This document shows positions 44,633-52,269 of a DNA stretch of 64,000 bases, in pieces; the stretch's first letter is position 1; each line of letters opens with the position of its first letter. Position numbers and translations under genes: made by a program. Source of the stretch: Albidovulum sediminis. GTDB taxonomy: Bacteria; Pseudomonadota; Alphaproteobacteria; Rhodobacterales; Rhodobacteraceae. The notes below the pieces were generated by a model, which did not search any database, was not told the origin of the DNA, and worked only from the letters and a program-made list of their open reading frames with translations. The stretch lies in the NCBI RefSeq assembly GCF_025380365.1, contig NZ_JAOCQF010000003.1, forward strand, positions 558,001 through 622,000. The letters are read 5' to 3'.

Positions 44633-45226
44633 ATGTACAAGCTTCTTCTCGGCCTCGTCCTGGCCGCACTGACCGCCCCGCTCGCGTGGGCGCAGGATTC
44701 CTACACCATCCGTTCCGGTGACGTGCTCCAGATGGAGGTGGTCGAGGATCCAAGCCTCAATCGCAGCCTGCTCGTGCTGCCCGATGGCAGCATCTCCGTT
44801 CCTTCGGTCGGCACTGTCCGTGCCGCCGGACAATCCGTCGATTCCGTGCGGTCGGCAATTCAGGGCGCGCTGTCACCCAACTTTGCCTCCCAGCCCACGG
44901 TTTATCTGGCCATCGGACAGGTTGCCCCGGCCGGTGGGTCGGGCGGCGCAACCATCCCCGTCTACATCATGGGCGAAGTCACCAATCCGGGTAAGATCCG
45001 GGTTACCAAGGGGACGACTCTGCTGCAGTTCCTTGCAGAAAGCGGCGGCCTGACGCGCTTTGCTGCAACAAAGCGCATTCAAGTTCAGCGCACGGATCGC
45101 AAAACCGGCGAAGTGAAGGTATACGGTTTCGACTACAAGGCGGTTCAGAACGGCGGCATGGCCAAGAATATCGTTCTGAGCAGCGGAGATGTGATCGTCG
45201 TGCCGGAGCGCCGACTGTTTGAATAG
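44633..45226 (+). CDS. Polysaccharide export protein (Wza/OPX-like, short)
   Basis: This is a 197-residue periplasmic/outer-membrane auxiliary protein. A signal peptide (LLLGLVLAALTAPLAWA, cut before QDSYTI) precedes the Poly_export domain (YTIRSGDVLQMEVVEDPSLN; LLVLPDGSISVPSVGTVRAA) and a SLBB-like beta-grasp (IPVYIMGEVTNPGKIRVTKG, TTLLQFLAESGGLTRFA) ending in SSGDVIVVPERRLFE. There is no lipobox and no C-terminal amphipathic membrane helix, unlike Wza, so export through the outer membrane may rely on the barrel encoded next. The ATG at 44633 was chosen; an in-frame TTG 12 bases earlier is less likely. Confidence 0.88.
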   Translation: MYKLLLGLVLAALTAPLAWAQDSYTIRSGDVLQMEVVEDPSLNRSLLVLPDGSISVPSVGTVRAAGQSVDSVRSAIQGALSPNFASQPTVYLAIGQVAPAGGSGGATIPVYIMGEVTNPGKIRVTKGTTLLQFLAESGGLTRFAATKRIQVQRTDRKTGEVKVYGFDYKAVQNGGMAKNIVLSSGDVIVVPERRLFE

Positions 45227-45238
45227 GACGGGGACAGA

Positions 45239-46609
45239 GTGGGAATAACGGGGAAGCGGTTCGCAGTTGCTGCGACAGTCATCACCCTTGCACCGACTTT
45301 CGCCGCTGCCCAGACGGGTGGCGGCGAAGGCAATCCGGGCGGGTTTCAGATCGACATCGGGCTGACGACAGGGCTGACCTATGACAGCAACCTGTCACTC
45401 GATCCGGGAGGAGACAGCGCGACAATCTGGGATACCGGCCTGACCGTCGCCCTGTCGAGCGTGACCCCCAGCCAGCGATTCGACTTCGTCGTCGGCGGTG
45501 TGCTGCGCTACATCGACACCGAAGGCGACAGCGAGTTCGGGCTTGAAGATCCGCGTGCCCGGTTTGGATACTTGCGCGAAAGCCTCAACAGCCGTCTTGA
45601 GTTTGCGGCAAGTTACAGTGACGTGGATCGTGACTTCCTCGATCCGTTTACCGATGTGACTGACGAATCGGGTGACAGCGGCACGGTCGCCACCACCGAC
45701 GTCGAACTGCGCTACGAAACGGGTCTGCAGGAGCCTTTCGGCTTCAGCGTCGACCTGACGCACAACAAGATCGACTACTCCGACACGACCGACCCCGATC
45801 TTGAGGATAGCCAGACCGACCGGGCGATCGTTGAGGCTCGCATGCGGCTGTCGTCCGTCAGCACGGTCACGGTCTCTGCAGATCGCGAATGGTACGAGGC
45901 GGACGACGCCGAACAAACCGATCGTGACTCGGAAACCTATCTTGCCGCACTCCGCCACGAGATGGGTCCGACGCTGACGCTGGACGCCAGCCTTGGCCAT
46001 ACCCGGATCGAAACGGAAGAATTCGGCATCACCGAGGTCGATTCGGGCGCCGTCGGGTCGATCGGCCTGACCCGTGCGCTGGGGAACGGCACCGCCAACG
46101 TGCTTCTGGCCACGCGGATCGAGACCACCGGGCGGCGGACCGAGCTGACCTTCGGGCGAGAGATGGAACTGCCGCGCGGCAGTCTTGAGGCAATGCTCGG
46201 GGCCAGCAGGGGTGACGATGGCGATATCGACGCGATCGGCAGCCTGACTTACGTCCAGCGCACCCGCAGCGGCGAACTGACGGCATCGGTCTCGCGTTCG
46301 GCTTATGCCGACGACGACGACGAAAGCGTGCTGGACACCCGTGCTGCGGTCACCTACCGGCATGAGATCAACGCCGTTTCCCGCCTCGATCTGGGCGTGG
46401 AGTGGAGCCTGGTCGATCGTTCGGCCGGCGGCATCCCGGATGAAACCGACTATACCCGCGTCAGCGCGGCCTATACGCGCGAACTGACCGTGGACTGGGA
46501 TCTGACGGGCGGTATCAGCCATCGTACACGGTCCGACACAGATGAGGGTGACGCCGACTCGACTACGGTCTTCGTCACGCTTTCCCGCAACTTCAGCTTC
46601 CGCCCCTGA
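45239..46609 (+). CDS. Outer-membrane beta-barrel protein of the EPS locus
   Basis: This is a 456-residue exported barrel. It begins with GTG and has a signal peptide (KRFAVAATVITLAPTFAAAQ). The mature part is a run of alternating strands with aromatic and acidic residues (DIGLTTGLTYDSNLSLDP; FDFVVGGVLRYIDTEGD; GELTASVSRSAYADDDDES), ending in a terminal phenylalanine-containing strand (FVTLSRNFSFRP), as expected for BAM substrates. It resembles the BBP2-type 'putative beta-barrel porin' proteins found in EPS clusters. Likely role: outer-membrane exit channel or anchor for the polymer. The loops are notably rich in aspartate and glutamate. It ends six bases before convergent arfB. Confidence 0.82.
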   Translation: MGITGKRFAVAATVITLAPTFAAAQTGGGEGNPGGFQIDIGLTTGLTYDSNLSLDPGGDSATIWDTGLTVALSSVTPSQRFDFVVGGVLRYIDTEGDSEFGLEDPRARFGYLRESLNSRLEFAASYSDVDRDFLDPFTDVTDESGDSGTVATTDVELRYETGLQEPFGFSVDLTHNKIDYSDTTDPDLEDSQTDRAIVEARMRLSSVSTVTVSADREWYEADDAEQTDRDSETYLAALRHEMGPTLTLDASLGHTRIETEEFGITEVDSGAVGSIGLTRALGNGTANVLLATRIETTGRRTELTFGREMELPRGSLEAMLGASRGDDGDIDAIGSLTYVQRTRSGELTASVSRSAYADDDDESVLDTRAAVTYRHEINAVSRLDLGVEWSLVDRSAGGIPDETDYTRVSAAYTRELTVDWDLTGGISHRTRSDTDEGDADSTTVFVTLSRNFSFRP

Positions 46610-46615
46610 GGGAAC

Positions 46616-47035
46616 TCAGTCGTCATCGACCTTGCCGCGCAGCGCCTTGACGGCGCTGCGTTCGGCCTTTGACTGAAGCCTTCGCCGTTGGCTGCCCAGG
46701 GTTGGCCGCGTCGGGACGCGCTTTTTCGGCGCGACCAGGGCAAGGCGGATCAGTTCCACCAGCCGCTCCCGCGCAAGCTCGCGGTTCTGCGCCTGACTAC
46801 GGCTTTCCTCTGACCGGATCACGATGACGCCGTCTTCGGTCCAGCGACGGCCCGCCAGCCGCTTCAGCCGGGCCTTGACAGGGGCGGGCAGGTGGGGGCT
46901 GCGTTCGGCTTCGAAGCGCAGTTCGACGGCGGTGGAAACCTTGTTCACGTTCTGACCGCCCGGCCCCGAAGCGCGGATGAAGCTTTCGCTCAGTTCCCAG
47001 TCCGCGATGGCGATGGCGTCGTTTATCCAGAGCAT
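46616..47035 (-). CDS. arfB: Alternative ribosome-rescue factor, peptidyl-tRNA hydrolase
   Basis: This is a 139-residue ArfB (YaeJ) protein that frees ribosomes stalled at the ends of broken mRNAs, backing up tmRNA. The release-factor-like GGQ motif is in IRASGPGGQNVNKVSTAVEL (residues 26-28). The C-terminal tail is basic and unstructured (SQRRRLQSKAERSAVKALRG), as needed to occupy the empty mRNA channel. The length is right for ArfB and too short for a full release factor. The region upstream of its start holds a terminator-like hairpin and a short ORF with a perfect ribosome-binding site, which could regulate it. Confidence 0.95.
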   Translation of the reverse strand: MLWINDAIAIADWELSESFIRASGPGGQNVNKVSTAVELRFEAERSPHLPAPVKARLKRLAGRRWTEDGVIVIRSEESRSQAQNRELARERLVELIRLALVAPKKRVPTRPTLGSQRRRLQSKAERSAVKALRGKVDDD

Positions 47036-47137
47036 GCGGATGTTCTGGGGTCAGCTTCGACTTCGGTCAAGTGGGATGCCGCTTCGGTCGGGATGATCGG
47101 ACCTTGCCGCAGGGCCACGTGACTTCCGGCAACGGAA

Positions 47138-47164
47138 AGGGCCGTTCCGATCTGGAACGGCCCT
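47138..47164 (-). terminator. Strong hairpin upstream of arfB
   Basis: On the minus strand AGGGCCGTTCC (47164-47154) pairs perfectly with GGAACGGCCCT (47148-47138) around the loop AGATC, an 11-base stem followed by TT. It ends about 100 bases before arfB. It could end the transporter/short-ORF transcript or act as an attenuator for arfB. The 5' arm sequence GGAGGGCCGT is repeated at 47262-47253, giving a possible competing pairing. Confidence 0.6.
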
Positions 47165-47245
47165 CCGAGATCTAAGGAGATGGACCAGTTAGGGTGCCGG
47201 GTTTCGGCATGGCCCAGTCATGGGATTGAACCTTCGGGTTTGCCC

Positions 47246-47302
47246 TTAGGCCACGGCCCTCCTGACTGTCCTGACACCTCTCTCCAATATCACTCTAGAC
47301 AC
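47246..47302 (-). CDS. Candidate 18-codon leader ORF upstream of arfB
   Basis: On the minus strand AAAGGAGGTGATCCA precedes a GTG codon with a 7-base spacer from GGAGG. The match to the 16S 3'-end complement runs unbroken to the start codon, the strongest ribosome-binding site in the window. The ORF reads MSRVILERGVRTVRRAVA and stops. It is arginine-rich (five of 18 residues) and has no similarity that I recognise. It lies 70 bases after the transporter stop and 80 bases before a strong hairpin. Its last codons contain GGAGGGCCGT, a copy of the hairpin's 5' arm. Two further mini-ORFs (10 and 12 codons) follow without good ribosome-binding sites. It could be a leader peptide or a chance ORF. 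Confidence 0.4.
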   Translation of the reverse strand: MSRVILERGVRTVRRAVA

Positions 47303-47330
47303 TGGATCACCTCCTTTCGCTGGGTTGCCG

Positions 47331-47339
47331 TTATCCACA
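47331..47339 (+). other. Single perfect DnaA-box sequence
   Basis: TTATCCACA occurs once between arfB and the transporter gene, upstream of the short leader ORF. No cluster of boxes or A+T-rich unwinding element accompanies it, so it is not an origin. It could be a DnaA-titration or regulatory site, or chance. Confidence 0.3.
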
Positions 47340-47372
47340 GGCTGCCACAGATTTTGTGTTTGTCAAAACCTT

Positions 47373-47996
47373 TCACGCTACCCTTGTGGTCAATTTCCCG
47401 ACAACAAGCCGGAATGGCACGAGAGCCACAGCGGCCAAAGACAGTTTCACGAGCCAGTCCGCGACGGCAAGCGACACCCAGAGCGGAGCGACAGGCCCGA
47501 AGCCGAGGACGGGAAGCGCCTCGCCCGCCCAGCTGACGTCGTTGCCGGGCTCCAGAAACGTCAGAGCGGCCGAGAACGCGATCGTGAAGAAAAGGGCGGT
47601 ATCGAGCGACGATCCGGCAAGCGTCGACACCAGCGGCGCCCGCCACCAGCTGCCCTGACGCAACCTGTTGAACACGCTGATGTCCAGAAGCTGCGCCGAC
47701 AGGAAGGCAATCCCCGATGCAACGGCGACCCTGAGCGTGACGAGGGGGCCGAACTCCCCCACGATCTGGCTGCCAACCAGCGAACAGAAGATACCGACGG
47801 CGAAACCGGCGACGACGACCTTGCGGGCGGCAGCGGCGCCCTGAAGGCGGTTCGTCAGATCGGTGACGAGGAAGGCGAACGGATAGGTGAAGGCACCCAG
47901 GGTCAGCCACTGTCCGAATAGGAACTGCACAAGGATGTTGGAGGCCACCACGACGGCGGCCATGGCAAGAATGCCAGGGATCAGATTGCGGGTCAT
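47373..47996 (-). CDS. yhhQ: Queuosine precursor transporter (VUT/YhhQ family)
   Basis: This is a 207-residue membrane protein of the vitamin uptake-like family. About six hydrophobic segments are visible (ILAMAAVVVASNILVQFLFG; VVVAGFAVGIFCSLVGSQIV; the late LSLAAVALVPFRLVVGKL). The diagnostic cytoplasmic stretch AFTYPFAFLVTDLTNRLQGA matches YhhQ, which imports preQ0/preQ1 for tRNA queuosine synthesis. QueG, the last enzyme of that pathway, is also in this window. The 5' region folds as a preQ1-I-like pseudoknot, consistent with the role. Confidence 0.9.
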   Translation of the reverse strand: MTRNLIPGILAMAAVVVASNILVQFLFGQWLTLGAFTYPFAFLVTDLTNRLQGAAAARKVVVAGFAVGIFCSLVGSQIVGEFGPLVTLRVAVASGIAFLSAQLLDISVFNRLRQGSWWRAPLVSTLAGSSLDTALFFTIAFSAALTFLEPGNDVSWAGEALPVLGFGPVAPLWVSLAVADWLVKLSLAAVALVPFRLVVGKLTTRVA

Positions 47997-48003
47997 GACA
48001 TTT

Positions 48004-48032
48004 CCGTTTTTTACAAGGTCGCGGAGACTTGG
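48004..48032 (-). promoter_or_regulatory. Candidate preQ1-I-like riboswitch over the transporter start
   Basis: On the minus strand, CAAG (48031-48028) and CTTG (48017-48014) enclose the 10-base loop TCTCCGCGAC. A TAAAAAA tract follows, and then CGG (48006-48004), which can pair with CCG in the loop to make an H-type pseudoknot. The layout of stem, 10-base loop ending in C, A-rich tract and short tail pairing to the loop is that of preQ1 class I riboswitches. The tail CGGA is the only ribosome-binding-like sequence before the ATG, so folding would block translation. Stem P1 is only four base pairs here, and an ordinary bulged hairpin competes. The class is known mainly outside alphaproteobacteria. 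Confidence 0.4.
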
Positions 48033-48086
48033 CCCCGGACCATCCGGGACGGGCGGGCTTTAGTGCCTGCCCTCGTGGCGGTCAAG

Positions 48087-48968
48087 TCATTCGATCACCC
48101 GCAGGTCGACGACCTCGGTCCGCTGGACGGGAAGGAAGTTGTCGTCCGAGACCAGCGTCAGGCGGATCGCGCCCTCCCCGTCCTGCCAGACGGCCAGCGC
48201 CTCGAAGTTGTCGAACACCCCCGCCCGGCTTTCCAGAAGGATCTGCGGGTTCGACGGCCCGCTTTCGGACACATCGAAACGAAGGACGCGCGACATGAAA
48301 CCGACCAGCGGCCAGAAGTCGCGCTGAAGGAGGTACAGGCGCCCGTCGGGGCCGAAGTCAGCGCCAACGGGGCGCCACGCGCCCTCGGCCGAAAGCCATA
48401 GAGGCGATAGCCAGACGCCGTCGCGGAACCGCACGATCATGTGCCTGTCGCCGATCTTTCCTTCGGTGAAGGCCCAGAGCGATCCGTCCGGCGCCGCCGC
48501 CAGCGCCTCGAGCGCCTGGTTCCTGCGCCATTCGGCCACCCCTGGCGGGGGCGAGGCGGTCGATTCCGGCGCTGCCGGGTCTGCCCGGAAGGTCAGGCGG
48601 TGACTGTCCTCGAAGCTGATGGCAATCGTGCCGTCGGCAAGCAACGCAAGCCCTTCGGAATCGACGGCCTTGCCGGCCAGCGGGCGGCCCGATGCATCCA
48701 CGAGCTTTCGCGCGTCTTCGATGGTGGCGGAGGCGACAGCACCCTGCGTGTCGCGCACGAACGCACCCGAGAAGATGCTTGCGCGATCCGATATCACCAC
48801 AAAGCGCAGGCCGTCGCGGGACAGTTCCAGCCCCGACAGGCCGCCGAAATCGCGCGATCCGTCCTGCCAGACGAAGGTGCCGACCAACTCAGCCCGCGGC
48901 GCGGCCCCGACGGAAGTTGGGCCCAGCGCAAGCGCCGCGATCAGTCCGAAGCAAGCACGGCCGCGCAT
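48087..48968 (-). CDS. Exported esterase-like/phytase-like beta-propeller protein
   Basis: This is a 293-residue periplasmic protein with a signal peptide (ACFGLIAALALGPTSVGAAP) and the 'esterase-like activity of phytase' fold (PF13449). The repeat-like blades include DFGGLSGLELSRDGLRFVVI, AVDSEGLALLADGTIAISFE, NQALEALAAAPDGSLWAFTE and DNFEALAVWQDGEGAIRLTL. Biochemical activity of the family is poorly defined. It starts inside the end of mepA (28-base overlap), so it is co-expressed with the murein endopeptidase. Confidence 0.82.
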   Translation of the reverse strand: MRGRACFGLIAALALGPTSVGAAPRAELVGTFVWQDGSRDFGGLSGLELSRDGLRFVVISDRASIFSGAFVRDTQGAVASATIEDARKLVDASGRPLAGKAVDSEGLALLADGTIAISFEDSHRLTFRADPAAPESTASPPPGVAEWRRNQALEALAAAPDGSLWAFTEGKIGDRHMIVRFRDGVWLSPLWLSAEGAWRPVGADFGPDGRLYLLQRDFWPLVGFMSRVLRFDVSESGPSNPQILLESRAGVFDNFEALAVWQDGEGAIRLTLVSDDNFLPVQRTEVVDLRVIE

Positions 48969-49834
48969 TGCCTGGGCAGGTCCGACATGGTGAATTCGCG
49001 TGGTGTCTTCTTGCGCTTGCCCTGCGGTTTCGTGGGCTTCGGCGGGTTCTTCAACTCCTCAAGATAGGTCGTGACCCACCACATCAGGGTGTCGTCGCAC
49101 CCGTTGCCGCCGTTCGACAACTCGGACACGGTCGGCTTCTGGGTCTCGCAGTGCCGCGCGCCCCTGGGGCACTTCAGGCGAACGTGGAAGTGGGTGTTGT
49201 GCCCGTAGATTGGCCGAATCTTCTGCAGCCAGTCGGTGTCGGATTTCTTCGCCGTCCGGCAAAGCTCGATCTTGACGGCGGCCGCGACGAAGACACGGTC
49301 CACGCGCGGGTCCGACGCGGCGAGCTTCAGCAGCGCGCCATGCGCCGGTGACCAGTTCCCGTTGATGCGGGTCTGGTCCTCGGTCCGGACCGAAATCGAG
49401 CTGATCCGTTCGCGGTCCGCCGTGCTCAGGTCAAGCCGCGCGGGCGGCAGAAGCCAGATGTCGGCGTCAAGCCCGATCTGATGGCTGGCGTGGCCCGAGG
49501 TCATCGGACCCCCGCGGGGTTGGGACATGTCACCGATGTAAAGCCCCGGCCAGCCGACTTCTTGCGCCTTGCGCGAGAGGTCCACCAGATACTCCACCAG
49601 TTCCGGCTGGCCCCAGTTGCGGTTGCGCGAAATCCGCATGGCTTGCCAGGTCGGCCCAGATTCCGGCAATTGGATCATCCCGGCGCCGCAGCCCTTTGCA
49701 TAGGATCCGATCGGCTCGGACGGCTGCGCCGAGGCCGCGCGCATTGCACCGAAAAGCTGGTTGGCCAGCGGTTCCGCGCATGCGGGGGCAGCCAGCGCGA
49801 GCAGAAGGGAAGCCAGGGGACAAAGCCACTTCAT
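48941..49834 (-). CDS. mepA: Penicillin-insensitive murein endopeptidase
   Basis: This is a 297-residue periplasmic LAS-type metallopeptidase that cleaves D-Ala-mDAP crosslinks in peptidoglycan. A signal peptide (PLASLLLALAAPACA) precedes the mature enzyme. The zinc ligands lie in GHASHQIGLDADIWL (His118, Asp125) and in YGHNTHFHVRL, spaced as in E. coli MepA. YSYAKG-like SYAKGCGAGMIQLPESGPTW near the N-terminus is also typical, and conserved cysteines may form disulfides. It overlaps the MFS gene upstream by four bases and the phytase-like gene downstream. Confidence 0.94.
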   Translation of the reverse strand: MKWLCPLASLLLALAAPACAEPLANQLFGAMRAASAQPSEPIGSYAKGCGAGMIQLPESGPTWQAMRISRNRNWGQPELVEYLVDLSRKAQEVGWPGLYIGDMSQPRGGPMTSGHASHQIGLDADIWLLPPARLDLSTADRERISSISVRTEDQTRINGNWSPAHGALLKLAASDPRVDRVFVAAAVKIELCRTAKKSDTDWLQKIRPIYGHNTHFHVRLKCPRGARHCETQKPTVSELSNGGNGCDDTLMWWVTTYLEELKNPPKPTKPQGKRKKTPREFTMSDLPRQCAAVLASD

Positions 49835-51186
49835 CGGTCACCTCTCGGTTCGACCCAGATCATCAGAAAAAGCCCCAGCGCGAGCAGTGGCACCAAGGGC
49901 GCGATGCCCAGTCGGGCGCTGCCGGTAAGCGAGGTCGCCACCGTGATCAGGGCCGGGGCCAGAAATGTCGTGGCCTTGCCCGACAGGCCGTAAAGCCCGA
50001 AAGCCTCGGCCGCGCGGTCCGGGTCGGCGTGATAGACCATCAGGGTTCGGCTCGACGCCTGCAAGATCCCGCCCGCCGCACCGATGAGCGCCCCGCACAG
50101 GTAGAATAGGCGATCCGGCAGCGGCGAGCCTTCGGCCAGCACGACGCCGAAGACACTGTCGCGCGAAAGCCCGATCAGGACGATGCAGACCGCCATGAGA
50201 ATGGCGATGCAGACGATGATGACCGGTTTCGGGCCCAAGCGGCTGTCCAGCCGCCCGCCCGCCCAGCAGGCCACCGCGGCGGTCACTGCTGCGATGATGC
50301 CGAAGGTTCCGCTCTGGATCACGCCCCAGCCGAGGACGTTCGAGGCGAATGCGCCGCCGAGGCCATAAAGGGCGTTGAGCGCGTCGCGGTAGAACATCGA
50401 GGAGGCGAGATAGGCCGACAGGCTCTTGCGGCGGTGCAGGCTGCGCAGGCTTTGCCAGAGCCGGCCGAACGCCTCGCGTGCCGGGTGGCGTTTCGGGGCG
50501 GATGGCTCGCGGACCCATAGGAAGAACGGAACCATGAAGACGACAAACCAGAGCGCGGTGAAGGGACCGACAGCGCGTGTGCCCTCTCTCAGCGCCGGGT
50601 CAAGGCCAAGCGCAGGGGGAAATCCGGCCAGTGTCGTTCCCGTCGATGCGCCCTCGGCGAAGAGCAGAAGCACGACGAAAAGCGCCACGACCCCACCGGC
50701 ATAACCAAAGGCGAACCCGGACCCGGACACGCGGCCAAGTTCCTCGCGCACGGCCAGATGCGGCATCAGCGCGTTGGTGAAGATCGTGGCGAACTCCATC
50801 GCGATCAGGCCGATCCCGAAAAAGACGACGGGCCAGAAGATGCCGCCCGTCGGCGTCGTCCACCACAGCGCCAGGGCCGCGACGACGTAGAGGAGGGAGA
50901 AGCCCCGGATCCAGCCCATGCGGTTGCCGCTGCCATCCGCGATGGCACCGAGGATCGGGGCGAGGATCGCGATGCAAAGCCCGGCCAGAGTCAGCCCGCC
51001 CGACCAGTAGGCCTGCGCCTGCGCGGCGGCGGCCTCCGGCGTGGCGCCGGCGGCGGCGAAGTGGGCGCGCGCGACTTCGGCGAAGTAGGGGGCAAAGACG
51101 AATGTCAGGAGGAGCGTGCTGTAGGGCTGGCTGGCCCAGTCGAAGAAGAACCAGCCCCAGATCCGCTTTCTTGCCGAAACGGCCAT
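49831..51186 (-). CDS. MFS transporter, UMF1 family
   Basis: This is a 451-residue carrier with 12 predicted membrane segments. The N-terminal IWGWFFFDWASQPYSTLLLT and the FAPYFAEVAR stretch are the hallmark of the UMF1 (Atg22-like) major facilitator branch. Further signatures are LAPILGAIADGSGNRMGW, and GGILQASSRTLMVYHADPDR followed by AFGLYGLSGKATTFLAP. Bacterial members are uncharacterised as to substrate. Coupling to mepA and an esterase-like gene hints at a role in cell-envelope turnover products, but this is inference from position only. Confidence 0.87.
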   Translation of the reverse strand: MAVSARKRIWGWFFFDWASQPYSTLLLTFVFAPYFAEVARAHFAAAGATPEAAAAQAQAYWSGGLTLAGLCIAILAPILGAIADGSGNRMGWIRGFSLLYVVAALALWWTTPTGGIFWPVVFFGIGLIAMEFATIFTNALMPHLAVREELGRVSGSGFAFGYAGGVVALFVVLLLFAEGASTGTTLAGFPPALGLDPALREGTRAVGPFTALWFVVFMVPFFLWVREPSAPKRHPAREAFGRLWQSLRSLHRRKSLSAYLASSMFYRDALNALYGLGGAFASNVLGWGVIQSGTFGIIAAVTAAVACWAGGRLDSRLGPKPVIIVCIAILMAVCIVLIGLSRDSVFGVVLAEGSPLPDRLFYLCGALIGAAGGILQASSRTLMVYHADPDRAAEAFGLYGLSGKATTFLAPALITVATSLTGSARLGIAPLVPLLALGLFLMIWVEPRGDR

Positions 51187-51248
51187 GCCTGCCCTGCCCC
51201 TGTAACCCCGTCGATCAAGCCCGAAAAGGGTGCAGGGTGCAAGCGCAC

Positions 51249-51779
51249 TTACCTAACCGGGGGCCAGGGGCGTTCCGCGTCGGCGGCGATCCATGACCTG
51301 ACCCATCCGGGCAGGTCAGGGCTTTGCGACGGCTGACCCATCGCGGCCAGAACGTCGGACGGCGCGACGATGCCGCCTGAGGAGGTCACCGCAGAGCGGA
51401 GCAGCATGTGGCTGGTGCAGTCGCCCTTCCGCCACATGCTCTGCTCCATGTAGAAGAAACGCGCGTCCCAGCCCAGCACCCGGCTGCGCATCTCGATGCG
51501 GTGGAAGGCGCGGACGCGGCGGCGGTAGCGTACCGAGTTGCCGGCAACCGTGATGCCCCACCGGTTCCGCGCCAGCAGCCCGATCAGGCCCATGCGCACC
51601 GCCATGGGGATCCGCCCGAGATCGTAGAGCGTGAGCGTGCGGCCGTTGTTGAGTTCCGCCCAGACGTCCAGGTCCCAGGGCCAGCAGATGTGATGGGACA
51701 CATGCGTTTCGGTCAGGCCGAGCGGCGCTGCGTGGCGGGCCTTGAAGCCTTCCTTCAGCATGCGGACAAAGGGATACAT
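51249..51779 (-). CDS. Acyl-CoA thioesterase-like hotdog protein
   Basis: This is a 176-residue hotdog-fold protein of the 4HBT-like type. DVWAELNNGRTLTLYDLGRI is the hotdog helix region, which in relatives carries the catalytic aspartate (WDLDVWAELNN here). RYRRRVRAFHRIEMRSRVLG and DARFFYMEQSMWRKGDCTSH are the following strands. This matches the group containing thioesterase-like proteins (THEM6-type) of unknown substrate. The ATG at 51779, with GGAG upstream, was preferred over one 54 bases earlier. It is separated by 62 bases from the MFS gene. Confidence 0.8.
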   Translation of the reverse strand: MYPFVRMLKEGFKARHAAPLGLTETHVSHHICWPWDLDVWAELNNGRTLTLYDLGRIPMAVRMGLIGLLARNRWGITVAGNSVRYRRRVRAFHRIEMRSRVLGWDARFFYMEQSMWRKGDCTSHMLLRSAVTSSGGIVAPSDVLAAMGQPSQSPDLPGWVRSWIAADAERPWPPVR

Positions 51780-51913
51780 CGCAGCTCCGTTCAGATGTTG
51801 CCGAAAGGGAACCGGACACGCGGGCAGGGTCAACCGCGACGTTGCGTTAGCAGGTTGCGCGGCGGGGGCCGACCGCTTACCTGTGGTGCGACCAAGATTT
51901 GCCGGAGAAACAG

Positions 51914-52207
51914 ATGCAGTCGCTTTACCAGATCCTGATGCTGATCCTCGACGTGGTCTGGTTCGTCATGATCGCCCATATCATCATGTCCTGGCTGATC
52001 AGCTTCCAGGTCCTGAACACGCGCCAGCCGCTTGTCGCGCAGATCTGGTTCGCCCTGAACCGCATGCTGGAGCCGATCTACGCGCCGATCCGGCGGTTAC
52101 TGCCGCAGACGCCGGGCCTTGACCTTGCGCCGCTTGTCGCCTTCATCGCGCTGATTGCACTGCGCATCGTTCTTCAGAACAACGCCGGCTTCTTCTACGG
52201 CACCTGA
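51914..52207 (+). CDS. YggT-family membrane protein
   Basis: This is a 97-residue protein with two membrane segments around the conserved YggT core: LYQILMLILDVVWFVMIAHI, SWLISFQVLNTRQPLVAQ, LNRMLEPIYAPIRRLLP and a final LAPLVAFIALIALRIVL. YggT proteins are linked to osmotic tolerance, cell division and photosystem assembly in different bacteria, with no fixed molecular role. The ATG at 51914 has a GGAG site. It stands between the divergent thioesterase and recQ. Confidence 0.9.
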   Translation: MQSLYQILMLILDVVWFVMIAHIIMSWLISFQVLNTRQPLVAQIWFALNRMLEPIYAPIRRLLPQTPGLDLAPLVAFIALIALRIVLQNNAGFFYGT

Positions 52208-52269
52208 GCCTTGCCTTGCCCCGCCCTTCGTGAAAGGGTCCGGGGCAACGGGCAAGAAACAGAGCAGGC

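Noticed and set aside
47221-47250. tRNA T-arm-like sequence GGTTCAATCCC downstream of the short leader ORF
   Set aside because: The flanking bases do not pair as a T-stem and no acceptor, D or anticodon arm can be built. It is not a tRNA or tmRNA piece that I can support.
47302-47317. Plus-strand match to the 3' end of 16S rRNA (CTGGATCACCTCCTTT)
   Set aside because: No other 16S sequence flanks it. It is better explained as the complement of a perfect ribosome-binding site on the minus strand.
47331-47339. Replication origin
   Set aside because: There is only one DnaA box, with no A+T-rich unwinding region and no dnaA, parA or hemE-type neighbours.
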